From contig CANLWK010000006.1 in NCBI GenBank assembly GCA_947494805.1, positions 1-64,000 on the forward strand: a DNA stretch of 64,000 nucleotides. Reading direction: 5' to 3'. The DNA comes from an uncultured Croceitalea sp. GTDB lineage: Bacteria; Bacteroidota; Bacteroidia; Flavobacteriales; Flavobacteriaceae. Below are positions 33,130 to 43,376 of the stretch, in pieces. Both the position numbers and the translations under genes were made by a program. Under the pieces are notes generated by a model. The model ran no database searches, was not told the origin of the DNA, and saw nothing but the letters and a program-made list of their open reading frames with translations. Each line of letters begins with the position of its first letter. Within the stretch, counting starts at the first letter, position 1.

Positions 33130-34537
33130 TTTCATAACGCGCGCCCTTTAGGTATTTTTCAACTAAGGTGTTGAATTCAGGTGTGATACGTAACAAGTTT
33201 GTATGCTCTAGGGCATACAGCTTGTCCTTATCTTTGAACCCCTTTTTCAAGACTTCTTCTAAGTAGAACAAAGAAGTGCCATAATCATCGTTTTTTGCAC
33301 TCAATGACACCACTTCAAAATAGTGCTCGAAAACATTGGGCTCCGTAATCGTTTTTAACATACGAAGAAAAAGCAATGCTTCTTCATCTACCACCTCATC
33401 GGCTTCTACCAATGTGGCATTGTCATCTACCAAGGCATTTAAAAAGCCCAGCAGTCGCTTGCCCATTCGTTGTTCTGACTTATCATCCCCATTGATAAAA
33501 CCATTGATCTGGGTCATTTGATACGTCCACCAACCTAAGTTTTTAAAGTTATAGGTAAGCACATCTTCCTCTAAATAATAGCTATAATCCTCACGTTTCA
33601 AATTTTCTTTAAAAAGCGCAGCACCCTCAACCCTTTTCAAATTGCGGTACATTTTCTCTTTTCGTAAATTCTTTTGAGCATTTCGCAATGAATCCGTATT
33701 CAAAACATTTCTATAGGCCGTTATGGTCTCTAGCATAAGCCGTTCGGCCAATAGCAATTTTCGCGTATTTTTAAGTCGTTCTATCTCTTTGATCTCGTTA
33801 TCGTAGTTCTTGAGAATTGCGTCTTCGTCTTTAGCCAGATTACCCTTTGCCATAGCAGATAGATTGAAAAGCCACAAAGCCCGTTTTAGATAGTTGGTGT
33901 CAGGCAATTCGTCTTCAGTTTCAAAGACCAACATATTGTTCGGGAACTTCAATCGATTCAACAGCTTTTCATCTTCCAGCAACGTGGTATAATTAAAATC
34001 ATGTGCGCTTACAATATTCACAAGGTGAAAGGGTCGCTTTGAATTCAGCAATTCAAGATTGGCCACCGAAGTACTAATGGAAACTGCACCAGCAAGCGGT
34101 TTAATAAAAATCGGAACTAGGTTGGCGAAACGCCCCCCAGATTGGTACCCGGCAGTATACATTCTACTTTTGTGAATTGGAAACATGGTTCCAAGACGAT
34201 TCAGTACCATCTTTACACTGACTATATTTTTAGTAATACTTAACGAATCATTTAAGTTATTGGGAGCCGCAAGAATATAGCCATGGGCTTCTGCTGCCTC
34301 TTTGAACATGCCCAGAACCCTGCTGCCCCTACCTTTCATATCAAAAACCATCAAAAGTGGCCATTTTGACTTCATTTCAAAAGATTTTGGTAAATAGAGC
34401 GCGAATGTTTCGTTTATGGTGTCTTGAACGACTATGGAGTCAAGTATTGTACCTTTTTGTAACCGCAGTTCTTGTGAAGCGATGAACTGCAAACAAAACA
34501 AGAACAACACCAATAGTGGTAAGTATCTCTTTTTCAT
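33116..34537 (-). CDS. Secreted alpha/beta-hydrolase-like protein with an altered nucleophile motif
   Basis: 473 residues with signal peptide (cleavage near IASQ22). Residues about 30-215 follow the alpha/beta-hydrolase course of PHB-depolymerase-like esterases: YLPKSF, PLLMVFDMKG, then AGYQSGGRFA (129-138) where relatives have AGFSGG; aligned this way the catalytic Ser is Gln132, with Ser133 shifted one position. Residues 240-470 are helical, TPR-like, with unknown role. It may be a non-catalytic binding protein. Converges with the PfpI gene. Confidence 0.5.
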   Translation of the reverse strand: MKKRYLPLLVLFLFCLQFIASQELRLQKGTILDSIVVQDTINETFALYLPKSFEMKSKWPLLMVFDMKGRGSRVLGMFKEAAEAHGYILAAPNNLNDSLSITKNIVSVKMVLNRLGTMFPIHKSRMYTAGYQSGGRFANLVPIFIKPLAGAVSISTSVANLELLNSKRPFHLVNIVSAHDFNYTTLLEDEKLLNRLKFPNNMLVFETEDELPDTNYLKRALWLFNLSAMAKGNLAKDEDAILKNYDNEIKEIERLKNTRKLLLAERLMLETITAYRNVLNTDSLRNAQKNLRKEKMYRNLKRVEGAALFKENLKREDYSYYLEEDVLTYNFKNLGWWTYQMTQINGFINGDDKSEQRMGKRLLGFLNALVDDNATLVEADEVVDEEALLFLRMLKTITEPNVFEHYFEVVSLSAKNDDYGTSLFYLEEVLKKGFKDKDKLYALEHTNLLRITPEFNTLVEKYLKGARYEIKEE

Positions 34538-34583
34538 AACAAATTCTTATCAAAAACCTCGCCAAAAAATGAAGAAAACAACT

Positions 34584-35033
34584 TTACTTCAGTTTTGTAA
34601 TGGGCGCATTCGAAATTACATCAGAAAGTATAATATGCGTTCGCGTTTCACCGTAAGTTATCAATTTATCTATAAACTTTTCAAGATGGAACTGGTCTTT
34701 TAACGCCACCTCCATTATAATGTTTTCATTGCCCGTTATACGATAACAGTTCAACACCTCATCATACTTTTTTACAGCACTTAAAAAGGGACGTAACTTA
34801 CCAACAAAGGCCCTAATTGTAATAATCGCCCTTAACTGATATCCCAAATGCGTATGTGAAACTTTGGTGCGATACCCCTCAATAATTCCGAGATCCTCCA
34901 TTTTCTTGACCCTATCGGCCACGGCAGGAGATGTGAGGCCTATCTGCTTTCCAATTTCAACAAAGGTTGTACGTGCATTTTGTTGCAATAATTGCAATAT
35001 TTTTAAACTGAGCTCGTCTACTTTAATATTCAA
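34584..35033 (-). CDS. Lrp/AsnC family transcriptional regulator
   Basis: 149 residues: N-terminal AsnC helix-turn-helix (LLQQNARTTFVEIGKQIGLTSPAVADRVKKME) split over two helices, and a C-terminal RAM domain (ITIRAFVGKLRPF...VMEVALKD) that binds amino acids or related effectors. Likely a global or amino-acid-responsive regulator; target unknown. Single gene between two unrelated ones. Confidence 0.9.
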   Translation of the reverse strand: MNIKVDELSLKILQLLQQNARTTFVEIGKQIGLTSPAVADRVKKMEDLGIIEGYRTKVSHTHLGYQLRAIITIRAFVGKLRPFLSAVKKYDEVLNCYRITGNENIIMEVALKDQFHLEKFIDKLITYGETRTHIILSDVISNAPITKLK

Positions 35034-35150
35034 AGCCTAATTGTATAAAAATTAAAAAAATTAAGGTTTTATGTAAATATAGCCATAAATACTCAAGATT
35101 ACTTCTGTTTTTTACGACGTATCTTTACTATACAATTGCGAAGAAAAGGA

Positions 35151-35552
35151 ATGGAAAGTGCAAATCAGAACAGTCTCATTATATATCAAAAATCTTTGGC
35201 CTTAAAAGATTTGAGTACGGCAATAGCCCGTTACTTTTCTTCTGAGACGGGTTTTTTTGAACAAGAAAAGAAGACTGCCCTTAGGCACGATATAGCTTAT
35301 GCGCTGTTCACCGATGCTGAACTGATAGCTTCAACGGTGCGTCGGGTATCAATGTCTTCTTCAAAAACCTTTCAAAGCAAGCATCTCACCTTTGTCAATA
35401 TTATGACACGAAACATTTTGGCATATTGCAAGGGATTGGAAGAAGATGGTGTCAAAGAGAAAGAATACCTGAACTTATTGCGCAGAGAAATTAAAACATT
35501 CCGCTCGTATTTTAAGCAATGGCGCAGGTCTTTGATCTCATACGACGACTAA
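35151..35552 (+). CDS. Hypothetical helical protein
   Basis: 133 residues from the ATG at 35151 (a TTG at 35136 is in frame). No signal peptide or membrane segment; four predicted amphipathic helices (SLALKDLSTAIARYFS; LRHDIAYALFTDAELIASTVRRV; FVNIMTRNILAYCKGL; YLNLLRREIKTFRSYF), suggesting a four-helix bundle. Family not recognised. A weak -7-like TATCTTTA occurs about 30 bp upstream. Confidence 0.5.
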   Translation: MESANQNSLIIYQKSLALKDLSTAIARYFSSETGFFEQEKKTALRHDIAYALFTDAELIASTVRRVSMSSSKTFQSKHLTFVNIMTRNILAYCKGLEEDGVKEKEYLNLLRREIKTFRSYFKQWRRSLISYDD

Positions 35553-35652
35553 GAACTCAATTCCACACATTTAATGCGGTTTACCAAACACTGATACTTC
35601 AGCATACTTGAATTGAGCTTGGTATCAGAGGTGCCTTAATTAGTGAGCTCTG

Positions 35653-35962
35653 CTTTTGAAAATGGGTTCTCTTCCCAACGCACAATGCCCAAAAGACACT
35701 TCGACTTTGTTCAGTGTAAGCGATTCACTGCACTTTCAATGCGCTCCACTTTTGAAAATGGGTTCTCTTCCCAACGCACAATGCCCAAAAGACACTTCGA
35801 CTTCGTTCAGTGTAAGCGATTCACTGCATTTTCAATGCGCTCCACTTTTGAAAATGGGTTCTCTTCCCAACGAACAATGCCCAAAAGACACTTCGACTTC
35901 GCTCAGTGTAAGCGATTCACTGCATTTTCAATGCGCTCCACTTTTGAAAATGGGTTCTCTGC
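35653..35962. repeat. 96-bp direct tandem repeat, three full copies plus a partial fourth
   Basis: Units start at 35653, 35749, 35845 and 35941 with CTTTTGAAAATGGG; copies differ by a few substitutions. Each contains CTTCGACTTCGTTCAGTGTAAG-type sequence related to REP-like elements of flavobacteria. Because 96 is a multiple of three, two frames stay open across it, but these ORFs only mirror the repeat and I do not call them genes. The repeat fills the space between two converging genes; part of the icmF 3' end (from 35963) abuts it. Confidence 0.85.
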
Positions 35963-38900
35963 TTACATATTCCTACGATATTGACCCCCAACCTCGAACA
36001 GGGCGTTCGTAATCTGACCTAGAGAGCAATATTTGGTTACCTCCACTAGGTTTTCAAAAATATTTTCATTGGCCACGGCGACCCCTTGAAGTTCTTTCAG
36101 GCCTTTTACAGCCCTTTCTTTATTACTTGCTTGAAGATTTTCTAAGGTCTTAATTTGATTTTCTTTCTCCTCTGTAGTAGCTCTAATGACTTCTGCCGGA
36201 AGTACTGTAGGCGAACCTTTTGAACTCAAGAAGGTGTTCACACCAATAATGGGGTAGTCACCAGTATGTTTTAAGGTCTCATAATGCAAGCTTTCTTCTT
36301 GAATCTTTGAACGTTGGTACATCGTTTCCATCGCTCCGAGAACACCCCCACGTTCTGTAATTCTATCAAACTCCAACAAAACTGCTTCTTCAACCAAATC
36401 GGTCAGTTCTTCAATGATAAAAGATCCTTGTAACGGGTTCTCATTTTTGGCCAAGCCCAGCTCTTTATTGATGATCAATTGAATCGCCATGGCCCTACGT
36501 ACAGATTCTTCCGTCGGTGTAGTGATCGCTTCATCATAAGCATTGGTATGGAGTGAATTACAATTATCATAAATTGCGTACAACGCTTGAAGTGTGGTAC
36601 GGATATCATTAAAATCAATTTCTTGGGCATGTAGACTTCGGCCTGAAGTCTGAATATGATATTTGAGCATTTGTGCCCTTGGCCCGGCACCATATTTTTC
36701 TTTCATAGCTTTTGCCCAGATTCGACGGGCCACGCGCCCAATTACAGCATATTCGGGGTCAATACCATTTGAGAAAAAGAACGAAAGGTTTGGTCCAAAT
36801 TTATCAATATCCATTCCTCTACTCAAGTAATACTCCACATAGGTGAATCCATTTGAAAGTGTAAATGCCAATTGAGAGATCGGATTAGCACCGGCCTCTG
36901 CGATATGATACCCTGAAATTGAAACGGAATAGAAATTGCGGATGTTCTGATCAATAAAGTAGGCCTGCACATCACCCATTAAGCGCAAGGCAAACTCGGT
37001 AGAAAAAATACAGGTATTTTGTGCCTGATCTTCTTTTAAAATATCGGCCTGTACCGTACCACGCACTTGATTCAGGGTTGTTGCTTTTATATTTTTGTAG
37101 ATATCACCTGATAATACTTCATCACCTGTGACCCCTAACAAAAACAATCCCAAGCCATTATTACCTTCAGGTAGCTCTCCTAAATACTTAGGGCGCTCTA
37201 TACCTTTTTTCTTATAAATCTGTTCAATTTTGGAAGCTACTTCTTTTTCAAGGCCCTTCTCATGAATGTATTTCTCACAATTTTGATCTATGGCCGTATT
37301 CAGAAAAAAACCTAAAAGCATCGGTGCTGGACCATTGATGGTCATACTTACCGATGTCATGGGATGGCTCAAATCAAAACCCGAGTACAACTTTTTGGCA
37401 TCATCTAAACAGCAAATGGAAACCCCTGCATTACCAATTTTTCCATAAATATCAGGCCGGTAATCAGGGTCATTGCCGTAGAGGGTCACTGAATCAAATG
37501 CCGTTGATAACCGCTTGGCCGGCATACCCAAACTCACATAGTGAAACCTGCGGTTGGTCCTTTCAGGGCCACCTTCACCTGCAAACATCCTGGTCGGATC
37601 CTCACCCGTTCTTTTAAAAGGATAAATTCCGGCGGTATAGGGAAATGAACCTGGAACGTTCTCTTGCAACAACCACTGTAACAAATCACCCCACGCCTGA
37701 AACTTTGGCAAGGCCACTTTCGGAATCTGTGAATGTGAAAGTGATTCCGTATGGGTTGCAATCTTGATTTCTTTATCTCTTACCTTAAAGGAGTAGATAG
37801 GTTCTCTATATCGTTTGACCAGGCTTTTCCAATTTAGAATCAACTCCCAATGATGTGGGTTCAAATCCATTTTGACCCTATCAAATTCTTTAATGAGCAA
37901 TTGGATCAATTCTTTATCTTCAGGCTGACAGGCTTTTAAAAGTTCAACCTCAATAAGTCCAGATTTATCGATTAGCTCAGTATCAGATGCTATATTCAAC
38001 ACTGAAGTTATGGTCATATAAACACCAAAGAGCTTTTGGGCCACTTCAGCCTGACTCTTGGCCTGTGTATCATATGCCCTATTGCTCTCAGCAATCTCTG
38101 AGAGATAACGTGTTCGCGCAGGGGGAATGACAAATATCTTTTCCGTTTCTGCACTATCCATTTGAAAGGTTGAACGTAAATTGGTTGTTGTCTTTTCAGC
38201 CAGGGTATCCATCACCTTTTTATACAATCGGTTCATACCAGGGTCATTGAACTGTGAAGCAATCGTACCAAAAACCGGAAGTTCTTCAGGTTTTACGTCC
38301 CATAGGTTATTGTTTCGAACGTATTGTTTTTTTACATCACGCAGGGCATCAAGTGCCCCGCGTTTGTCAAATTTGTTTATGGCCACAATGTCAGCAAAAT
38401 CAAGCATGTCAATTTTTTCAAGCTGTGTAGCCGCACCAAATTCTGGTGTCATTACATACAGCGACATATCACTATGCTCTAAAATCTCAGTGTCTGATTG
38501 GCCAATACCCGAAGTCTCTAAAATTATCAAGTCAAATTGGGCGGCTCTCAGTACGTTGATGGCTTCGTTCACATGCTTCGAAAGTGCCAGGTTTGATTGT
38601 CGCGTAGCTAACGAACGCATATACACCCGTTCATTTTTAATAGCGTTCATACGTATTCTATCCCCTAATAGTGCACCCCCTGTTTTTCGTTTAGATGGGT
38701 CCACTGATATGATTCCCAAGGTCTTATCTTCAAAATCCAGTAAAAATCGACGAATCAGTTCATCAACCAGACTTGACTTACCAGCGCCTCCCGTACCAGT
38801 AATTCCAAGTACTGGCACTTTGACATCCATTTTTACCGTAGCAAAATGTGCATCAAATTCCGCATGTCTGTTCTCGGCCAAAGAAATCAAACGGGCAATG

Positions 38901-39406
38901 GTATTGACATCTTTCGTTCGCAACAAGTCTTCAATAGATTTTTTAGTCTTGAGATGGAGTTTAGGGACCTCAGTATCGCATTGCTTGACCAAATCATTGA
39001 TCATACCTTGCAGGCCAAGCTCTCGGCCATCATCTGGCGAGTAGATTCGTGTAATTCCGTAATCCATAAGGGTTTTGATTTCTTTTGGAAGAATAACACC
39101 CCCTCCACCTCCAAAAATTTTGATATGACCGGCATCCTTTTCTTGAAGTAAATCATACATATATCTGAAATACTCATTATGTCCACCTTGGTACGAAGTC
39201 ATGGCTATGGCATTCGCATCTTCTTGAATGGCGCAGTCCACAACCTCTTGAACACTTCTGTCATGCCCTAAATGAATCACTTCAACCCCAGTGGCCTGAA
39301 TGATTCTTCGCATGATATTGATGGCTGCATCATGGCCGTCAAAAAGGGAAGCTGCCGTAACAATTCGAATTTTATTTTTGGGAGAATAGGGTTTGATCTG
39401 CTCCAT
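35963..39406 (-). CDS. icmF: Fused isobutyryl-CoA mutase IcmF
   Basis: 1147 residues from the ATG at 39406 (TTG at 39412 in frame). Order: B12-binding domain (1-135; DGHDAA of the DxHxxG type), MeaI-like G-protein chaperone (about 190-400; P-loop GTGGAGKSS, and the [12 protein letters not shown] region), then the acyl-CoA mutase TIM barrel (about 560-1140; [18 protein letters not shown]). The absence of the MCM TIRQY motif and the G-protein fusion identify IcmF, which interconverts isobutyryl-CoA and n-butyryl-CoA with adenosylcobalamin. Related substrates (pivalyl-CoA) are also known for the family. Single gene. Confidence 0.92.
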   Translation of the reverse strand: MEQIKPYSPKNKIRIVTAASLFDGHDAAINIMRRIIQATGVEVIHLGHDRSVQEVVDCAIQEDANAIAMTSYQGGHNEYFRYMYDLLQEKDAGHIKIFGGGGGVILPKEIKTLMDYGITRIYSPDDGRELGLQGMINDLVKQCDTEVPKLHLKTKKSIEDLLRTKDVNTIARLISLAENRHAEFDAHFATVKMDVKVPVLGITGTGGAGKSSLVDELIRRFLLDFEDKTLGIISVDPSKRKTGGALLGDRIRMNAIKNERVYMRSLATRQSNLALSKHVNEAINVLRAAQFDLIILETSGIGQSDTEILEHSDMSLYVMTPEFGAATQLEKIDMLDFADIVAINKFDKRGALDALRDVKKQYVRNNNLWDVKPEELPVFGTIASQFNDPGMNRLYKKVMDTLAEKTTTNLRSTFQMDSAETEKIFVIPPARTRYLSEIAESNRAYDTQAKSQAEVAQKLFGVYMTITSVLNIASDTELIDKSGLIEVELLKACQPEDKELIQLLIKEFDRVKMDLNPHHWELILNWKSLVKRYREPIYSFKVRDKEIKIATHTESLSHSQIPKVALPKFQAWGDLLQWLLQENVPGSFPYTAGIYPFKRTGEDPTRMFAGEGGPERTNRRFHYVSLGMPAKRLSTAFDSVTLYGNDPDYRPDIYGKIGNAGVSICCLDDAKKLYSGFDLSHPMTSVSMTINGPAPMLLGFFLNTAIDQNCEKYIHEKGLEKEVASKIEQIYKKKGIERPKYLGELPEGNNGLGLFLLGVTGDEVLSGDIYKNIKATTLNQVRGTVQADILKEDQAQNTCIFSTEFALRLMGDVQAYFIDQNIRNFYSVSISGYHIAEAGANPISQLAFTLSNGFTYVEYYLSRGMDIDKFGPNLSFFFSNGIDPEYAVIGRVARRIWAKAMKEKYGAGPRAQMLKYHIQTSGRSLHAQEIDFNDIRTTLQALYAIYDNCNSLHTNAYDEAITTPTEESVRRAMAIQLIINKELGLAKNENPLQGSFIIEELTDLVEEAVLLEFDRITERGGVLGAMETMYQRSKIQEESLHYETLKHTGDYPIIGVNTFLSSKGSPTVLPAEVIRATTEEKENQIKTLENLQASNKERAVKGLKELQGVAVANENIFENLVEVTKYCSLGQITNALFEVGGQYRRNM

Positions 39407-39546
39407 CTTCAAAAAACTAGCAATTTAGAGGATGCAATTTACGAAAAGTGCAATAAAAAACCTTTTAAGCTTATAATTTTACAAAAAAATAGATGTTAAG
39501 GATTCCTTATTGGGAATACCATAATTTTATCATTTTAAATGAGCTC

Positions 39547-40395
39547 GTGAAACTTACAATTCTGATTCATTGCACCGATCAAACTGGCATTATTAGCGCG
39601 GTTACATCTTTTCTTCACAAAAAAGATGGAAACATTGTGTATCTCGACCAGCATGTAGACAAACCTGCAGGTGTCTTCTTTATGCGCTTGGAAAGTGAGT
39701 TTGAGAACGAAGTAAATCTTGACACTTTCGAAGATGCCTTTCAAAAACAATTGGCCGATACGTTTGATATGAAGTGGAGTCTGCACCATAGTGAACGTAA
39801 AGCCAAAATGGCAATCTTCGTATCTAAATACAATCACTGCCTGTACGATTTGTTGAGCAGGCACAATTCTGGGGAACTTGACGTTGACATTCCGTTTATT
39901 GTGAGCAATCATGCGGATTTAGAATACATTGCAAAACAGTTCAATGTACCCTATTACCATATTCCGGTGACCAAAGACACTAAAGAAGCAGCTGAAAAAG
40001 CCCAGCTTGAACTGCTCAGAAACCATGCAGTTGATTTTGTTGTGTTGGCACGTTATATGCAAATTGTCAGTGCAAAACTGATTGATGCTTATCCTAACAA
40101 AATAATAAACATACATCATTCATTTTTACCAGCTTTTGCGGGCGCAAAGCCATATCATGCAGCATTTGAACGTGGGGTAAAAATAATCGGAGCCACCTGC
40201 CACTATGTGACCGAAGCCCTGGATGCGGGTCCTATTATTGAACAAGATGTAACAATGGTTTCGCACTCGCACAGTATCCAAGATTTTATCACTAAAGGAC
40301 GCGACCTTGAAAAGATTGTTCTTTCACGGGGAGTGCAACTGCATGTCAAACGCAAAACCATGGTCTACAATAATAAAACCGTAATTTTTACCTGA
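39547..40395 (+). CDS. purU: Formyltetrahydrofolate deformylase
   Basis: 282 residues from the GTG at 39547, where the ACT domain begins (VKLTILIHCTDQTG); an in-frame ATG at 39493 would add 18 poorly conserved-looking residues. ACT regulatory domain (1-85) followed by the formyltransferase-like catalytic domain: N-H-D triad in IVSNHAD, INIHHSFLPAF and HYVTEALDAGPII. Hydrolyses 10-formyl-THF to THF and formate, supplying formate for PurT-type purine synthesis and balancing one-carbon pools. Confidence 0.9.
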   Translation: MKLTILIHCTDQTGIISAVTSFLHKKDGNIVYLDQHVDKPAGVFFMRLESEFENEVNLDTFEDAFQKQLADTFDMKWSLHHSERKAKMAIFVSKYNHCLYDLLSRHNSGELDVDIPFIVSNHADLEYIAKQFNVPYYHIPVTKDTKEAAEKAQLELLRNHAVDFVVLARYMQIVSAKLIDAYPNKIINIHHSFLPAFAGAKPYHAAFERGVKIIGATCHYVTEALDAGPIIEQDVTMVSHSHSIQDFITKGRDLEKIVLSRGVQLHVKRKTMVYNNKTVIFT

Positions 40396-40433
40396 TTTTT
40401 ATGCAACATTTAAAAACCCCAAAATACAGTACT

Positions 40434-41135
40434 ATGAAAAAAGCTATGTTATTTGTGCTCGCATTGCAACTTATTGCTTGTGGTGAATTGCAACAAGTGG
40501 TCAACCAATTGCCCCAATCTGGGCCTATCGGCAACGCCGAAATTGCACAAGGTTTGCGGCAAGCATTAGATCTGGGCATTGAAAAGCAAGTTTCAAAACT
40601 GAAAGCCGAAGATGGTTTTTTTAAGAACGAGCTCGTCAAAATAGTGATGCCCAAAGAACTTCAAAAAGTAGATAAGACCTTACGTGATATAGGTTTGGGC
40701 AAACTGGCCGATGAAGGCTTAAAAGTATTGAACCGCGCCGCTGAAGATGCCGTGGGCGAAGCTACCCCAATTTTCGTCGATGCGGTCAAAAACATTTCGT
40801 TCACCGATGCCAAAAACATTCTTTTAGGTTCTGATAACGCAGCTACCTCTTATCTTCAGCAAAATACCGAAAGTCAATTGTACACCAAGTTTAATCCTGT
40901 AATCAAAAATTCTTTTGAAAAAGTAGGTGCCGATAAAATCTGGAGTAATCTTATAGCAAAGTACAATGCATTGCCATTGACCAACAATGTCAACCCAGAT
41001 TTAACAGATTATGTCACCCAAGAAGCCCTTAAAGGAGTGTATACCATGATTGCTGTTGAAGAAAAAGAAATACGTACAAAAGTTTCTTCTAGAACCACTG
41101 ATGTACTGCGCCGTGTCTTCACCTTACAAGATTAA
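40434..41135 (+). CDS. DUF4197 domain lipoprotein
   Basis: 233 residues from the ATG at 40434 (an earlier in-frame ATG at 40401 precedes an unlikely N-terminus). Lipobox LQLIAC. The rest is DUF4197: QGLRQALDLGIEKQV and FTDAKNILLGSDNAATSYLQQ are characteristic. A helical periplasmic lipoprotein of unknown function, common in Bacteroidota and proteobacteria. Confidence 0.85.
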   Translation: MKKAMLFVLALQLIACGELQQVVNQLPQSGPIGNAEIAQGLRQALDLGIEKQVSKLKAEDGFFKNELVKIVMPKELQKVDKTLRDIGLGKLADEGLKVLNRAAEDAVGEATPIFVDAVKNISFTDAKNILLGSDNAATSYLQQNTESQLYTKFNPVIKNSFEKVGADKIWSNLIAKYNALPLTNNVNPDLTDYVTQEALKGVYTMIAVEEKEIRTKVSSRTTDVLRRVFTLQD

Positions 41136-41509
41136 CTTATTTTTAATAATCAAGGGCCACAATAAAACGTTTTAAGCCCCGTTATAACTTCAAGAAAACA
41201 AAGCAATTATAACATATTGCTAAAGTTTAATTAACCTTTGCAAAGAAGGATTGATTGAATTTTGTACAAGTTATTTGAGTTAGCATTTTTTTGAGTTAGT
41301 TAGTTTAAAAACCGGTGGGAGCACCGGTTTTTTTGTTTTATAGCACATCTTTAGGTATATATTCGCCATAGCCTCTTAACCTGAAAATAAAATTGTTCAA
41401 TAGCAACAAAAAGGTAAATTCTTATCGGGAGTTACCTATCCCGCGTATTTTTCTATGTTCGTATTATTTATTTAAGTAACTTGTTATCAGCTAATTCAAC
41501 CTCCACCAA
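41136..41509. other. Intergenic region with a terminator
   Basis: 374 bp without a gene. A terminator lies at 41307-41335 (separate entry). The remaining part before the AraC-hybrid gene contains a weak -7-like TATGTTCG near 41453. Nothing else was seen. Confidence 0.5.
41307..41335 (+). terminator. Terminator downstream of the DUF4197 gene
   Basis: AAAACCGGT-GGGAGC-ACCGGTTTT followed by a T-run. It lies 170 bp after the stop at 41135. Confidence 0.75.
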
Positions 41510-43036
41510 ATGGAACCGCAGAAAAATCTTCTTTTGCTATCGTTCCTTTTCATTTCGAATTTAATTTTTGGGATGAACAGTACCTTTGAGATATCCAAAA
41601 CTGAAGAAATCAACTTGATCTTCTCAAAAGACTCCTTGAAATGGGCCAATTATTATTATAACATTCAAAACTACCCAAAGGCTATTAACCTTTACAAAAA
41701 AGGTTTGAAACAAGATGCCAAAAACGAACATGTCTACCTCAAACGTTTGGCATTAAGTGAGGCTGGCCTAAATAATGAGACGGAAGCAGTCAGCTATATT
41801 GAGTCACTGCTGGGGCTAAGTTTTGAAACAGATTTTATCAATCATGAGGGTTTTGATGATATACGCAATACGGTAGCATTTAAAAGGCTTGAAAAAACCT
41901 ATACGCCCAATCATAGTTTTTGGTCACTATTGTATTTATTGTTTGCCGTGGTAGGTATGTATACCGCCATTATTTTAAACTTTAATAAAAAAATTAACTT
42001 ATCCGCTAGGTTACTGATAAGTGCTTTTGTCTTTGTGCACTCGTTCTTTATTTTTCATATAACGCTGGTTTCATCAAACTATCAATATGAGTACCCCCAT
42101 TCGTATTTGATGTCGACCTGTTTTTCATTTTTGTACGGCCCACTTCTTTACTTTTATTTTAAGAAAACCGTGCAACGCTATAAAATTCGGTCTTCAGATA
42201 TCTTACATTTGATACCCACCCTGCTTCTACTTATATATTTGATTCCTATTTATGTAATGCCAGCTTCTGAAAAAATGGAGTTAATGTTACATCGTTTGAG
42301 AAATGGATTGAATCCTTTTGATTCGGAGTTCTTGACACTTCTTGTTCAGCTCAAACTTGTGTCTCTTGTTGTTTACGGTCTTTTAATCGGAAAGATTTAT
42401 TATAGTGGTTCAAAAGAAAGACCTATTCAAAAAAGTGGTCGCAGATGGCAACAAAATCTGTACTATATTCATGTGCTTTACATCTTCGCTTATGCTGCCT
42501 ACGGTATATTGATAAGCAATACGATTGCTTCGGGATTTCTGTACCATTTTCAAGTTCTGAGTATGGCGCTTATGGTACTTTATGTCGGGTATTCTGCCAA
42601 CATACAGCCCATTGTCTTCAATGGTATTTTGCACTATGGCAATCAATTGTTCCCGAAATATGAAAAATCTGGGCTCACTTCCAGTCTCTCCCTAGAATTG
42701 AAAGAAAACCTTGAATATCTACTCAACGTCGATAAAATCTATAAAGAAAACAATATCTGTCTTGAAATTTTGGCCAATAAGCTAAATACAACGAGACATA
42801 ACACTTCGCAGATCATCAATGAACACTTTAACCTTAGTTTTCATGAATTGATCAATACCTATCGTATACAAGAAGCTAAAGAGCTCTTGTCCGCTGATTA
42901 TAAACGTAATCTAAACATTATTGACATTGCGTATGAAGTTGGTTACAACAATAAGGTAACATTCAACAAGGCATTCAAAAATGCCACTCAACTCACACCC
43001 AGTCAATATCAAAGAGCCGCTCTGTACTCCGCCTAA
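41510..43036 (+). CDS. AraC-type regulator with TPR and membrane domains
   Basis: 508 residues. Signal-like N-terminus (LLLSFLFISNLIFG), TPR-like helices (about 45-110; YYNIQNYPKAINLYKKGLK split), six to seven transmembrane helices (about 138-370), then a cytosolic AraC/HTH_18 domain (about 400-505) with LNIIDIAYEVGYNN and TPSQYQRAA. Such hybrids sense something outside or in the membrane and bind DNA from the inner face. Located 340 bp upstream of susC on the same strand, so it probably controls the SusCD pair; inferred. Confidence 0.85.
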   Translation: MEPQKNLLLLSFLFISNLIFGMNSTFEISKTEEINLIFSKDSLKWANYYYNIQNYPKAINLYKKGLKQDAKNEHVYLKRLALSEAGLNNETEAVSYIESLLGLSFETDFINHEGFDDIRNTVAFKRLEKTYTPNHSFWSLLYLLFAVVGMYTAIILNFNKKINLSARLLISAFVFVHSFFIFHITLVSSNYQYEYPHSYLMSTCFSFLYGPLLYFYFKKTVQRYKIRSSDILHLIPTLLLLIYLIPIYVMPASEKMELMLHRLRNGLNPFDSEFLTLLVQLKLVSLVVYGLLIGKIYYSGSKERPIQKSGRRWQQNLYYIHVLYIFAYAAYGILISNTIASGFLYHFQVLSMALMVLYVGYSANIQPIVFNGILHYGNQLFPKYEKSGLTSSLSLELKENLEYLLNVDKIYKENNICLEILANKLNTTRHNTSQIINEHFNLSFHELINTYRIQEAKELLSADYKRNLNIIDIAYEVGYNNKVTFNKAFKNATQLTPSQYQRAALYSA

Positions 43037-43376
43037 AAGAACACCATAACCGTGAATAAGGCAATATAGCCTGCAAAAAATGTGATTTTCATTTTTTTAG
43101 CCACTTAGTGCTAAGCATATTTCAAGTTTCGACTTTTTTCAATGTTCTTTTTGCACAGTAAACAAGACGTAAGCTTTCTTCGGGAAAGTAAACGTTTATA
43201 AGCATTTACCAAAAAAAATGGTATAGCCTGTTACTTTGATTCCATAACTAATCACAATGTAAGTACAGCAGCTCTGAGAACTACCTCTAAAAAAAATTCT
43301 TTCTCAATTTTTAGGGTAATTATTTGAATTAGCTATCAATGTTCAGGGCTGCCTTTTACATTCTAAAATTCAAAGT
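43037..43376. promoter_or_regulatory. Intergenic region upstream of susC
   Basis: 340 bp without a gene. A -7-like GTTACTTTG near 43229 deviates by one base in spacing from TAnnTTTG. The region probably contains the susC promoter and a regulator site, but no clear palindrome was found. Confidence 0.3.

Noticed and set aside
35653-35962. CRISPR array
   Set aside because: Repeats are 96 bp and directly adjacent with no unique spacers, and no cas genes are present.
35643-36012. Two overlapping ORFs of 113 and 118 codons across the 96-bp repeat
   Set aside because: Their translations only mirror the repeat unit in two frames; length divisible by three keeps both open.
38181-39044. 287-codon ORF on the plus strand
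   Set aside because: Lies antisense inside icmF, is low in complexity (Ser-rich) and has no recognisable domain; shadow of the real gene.
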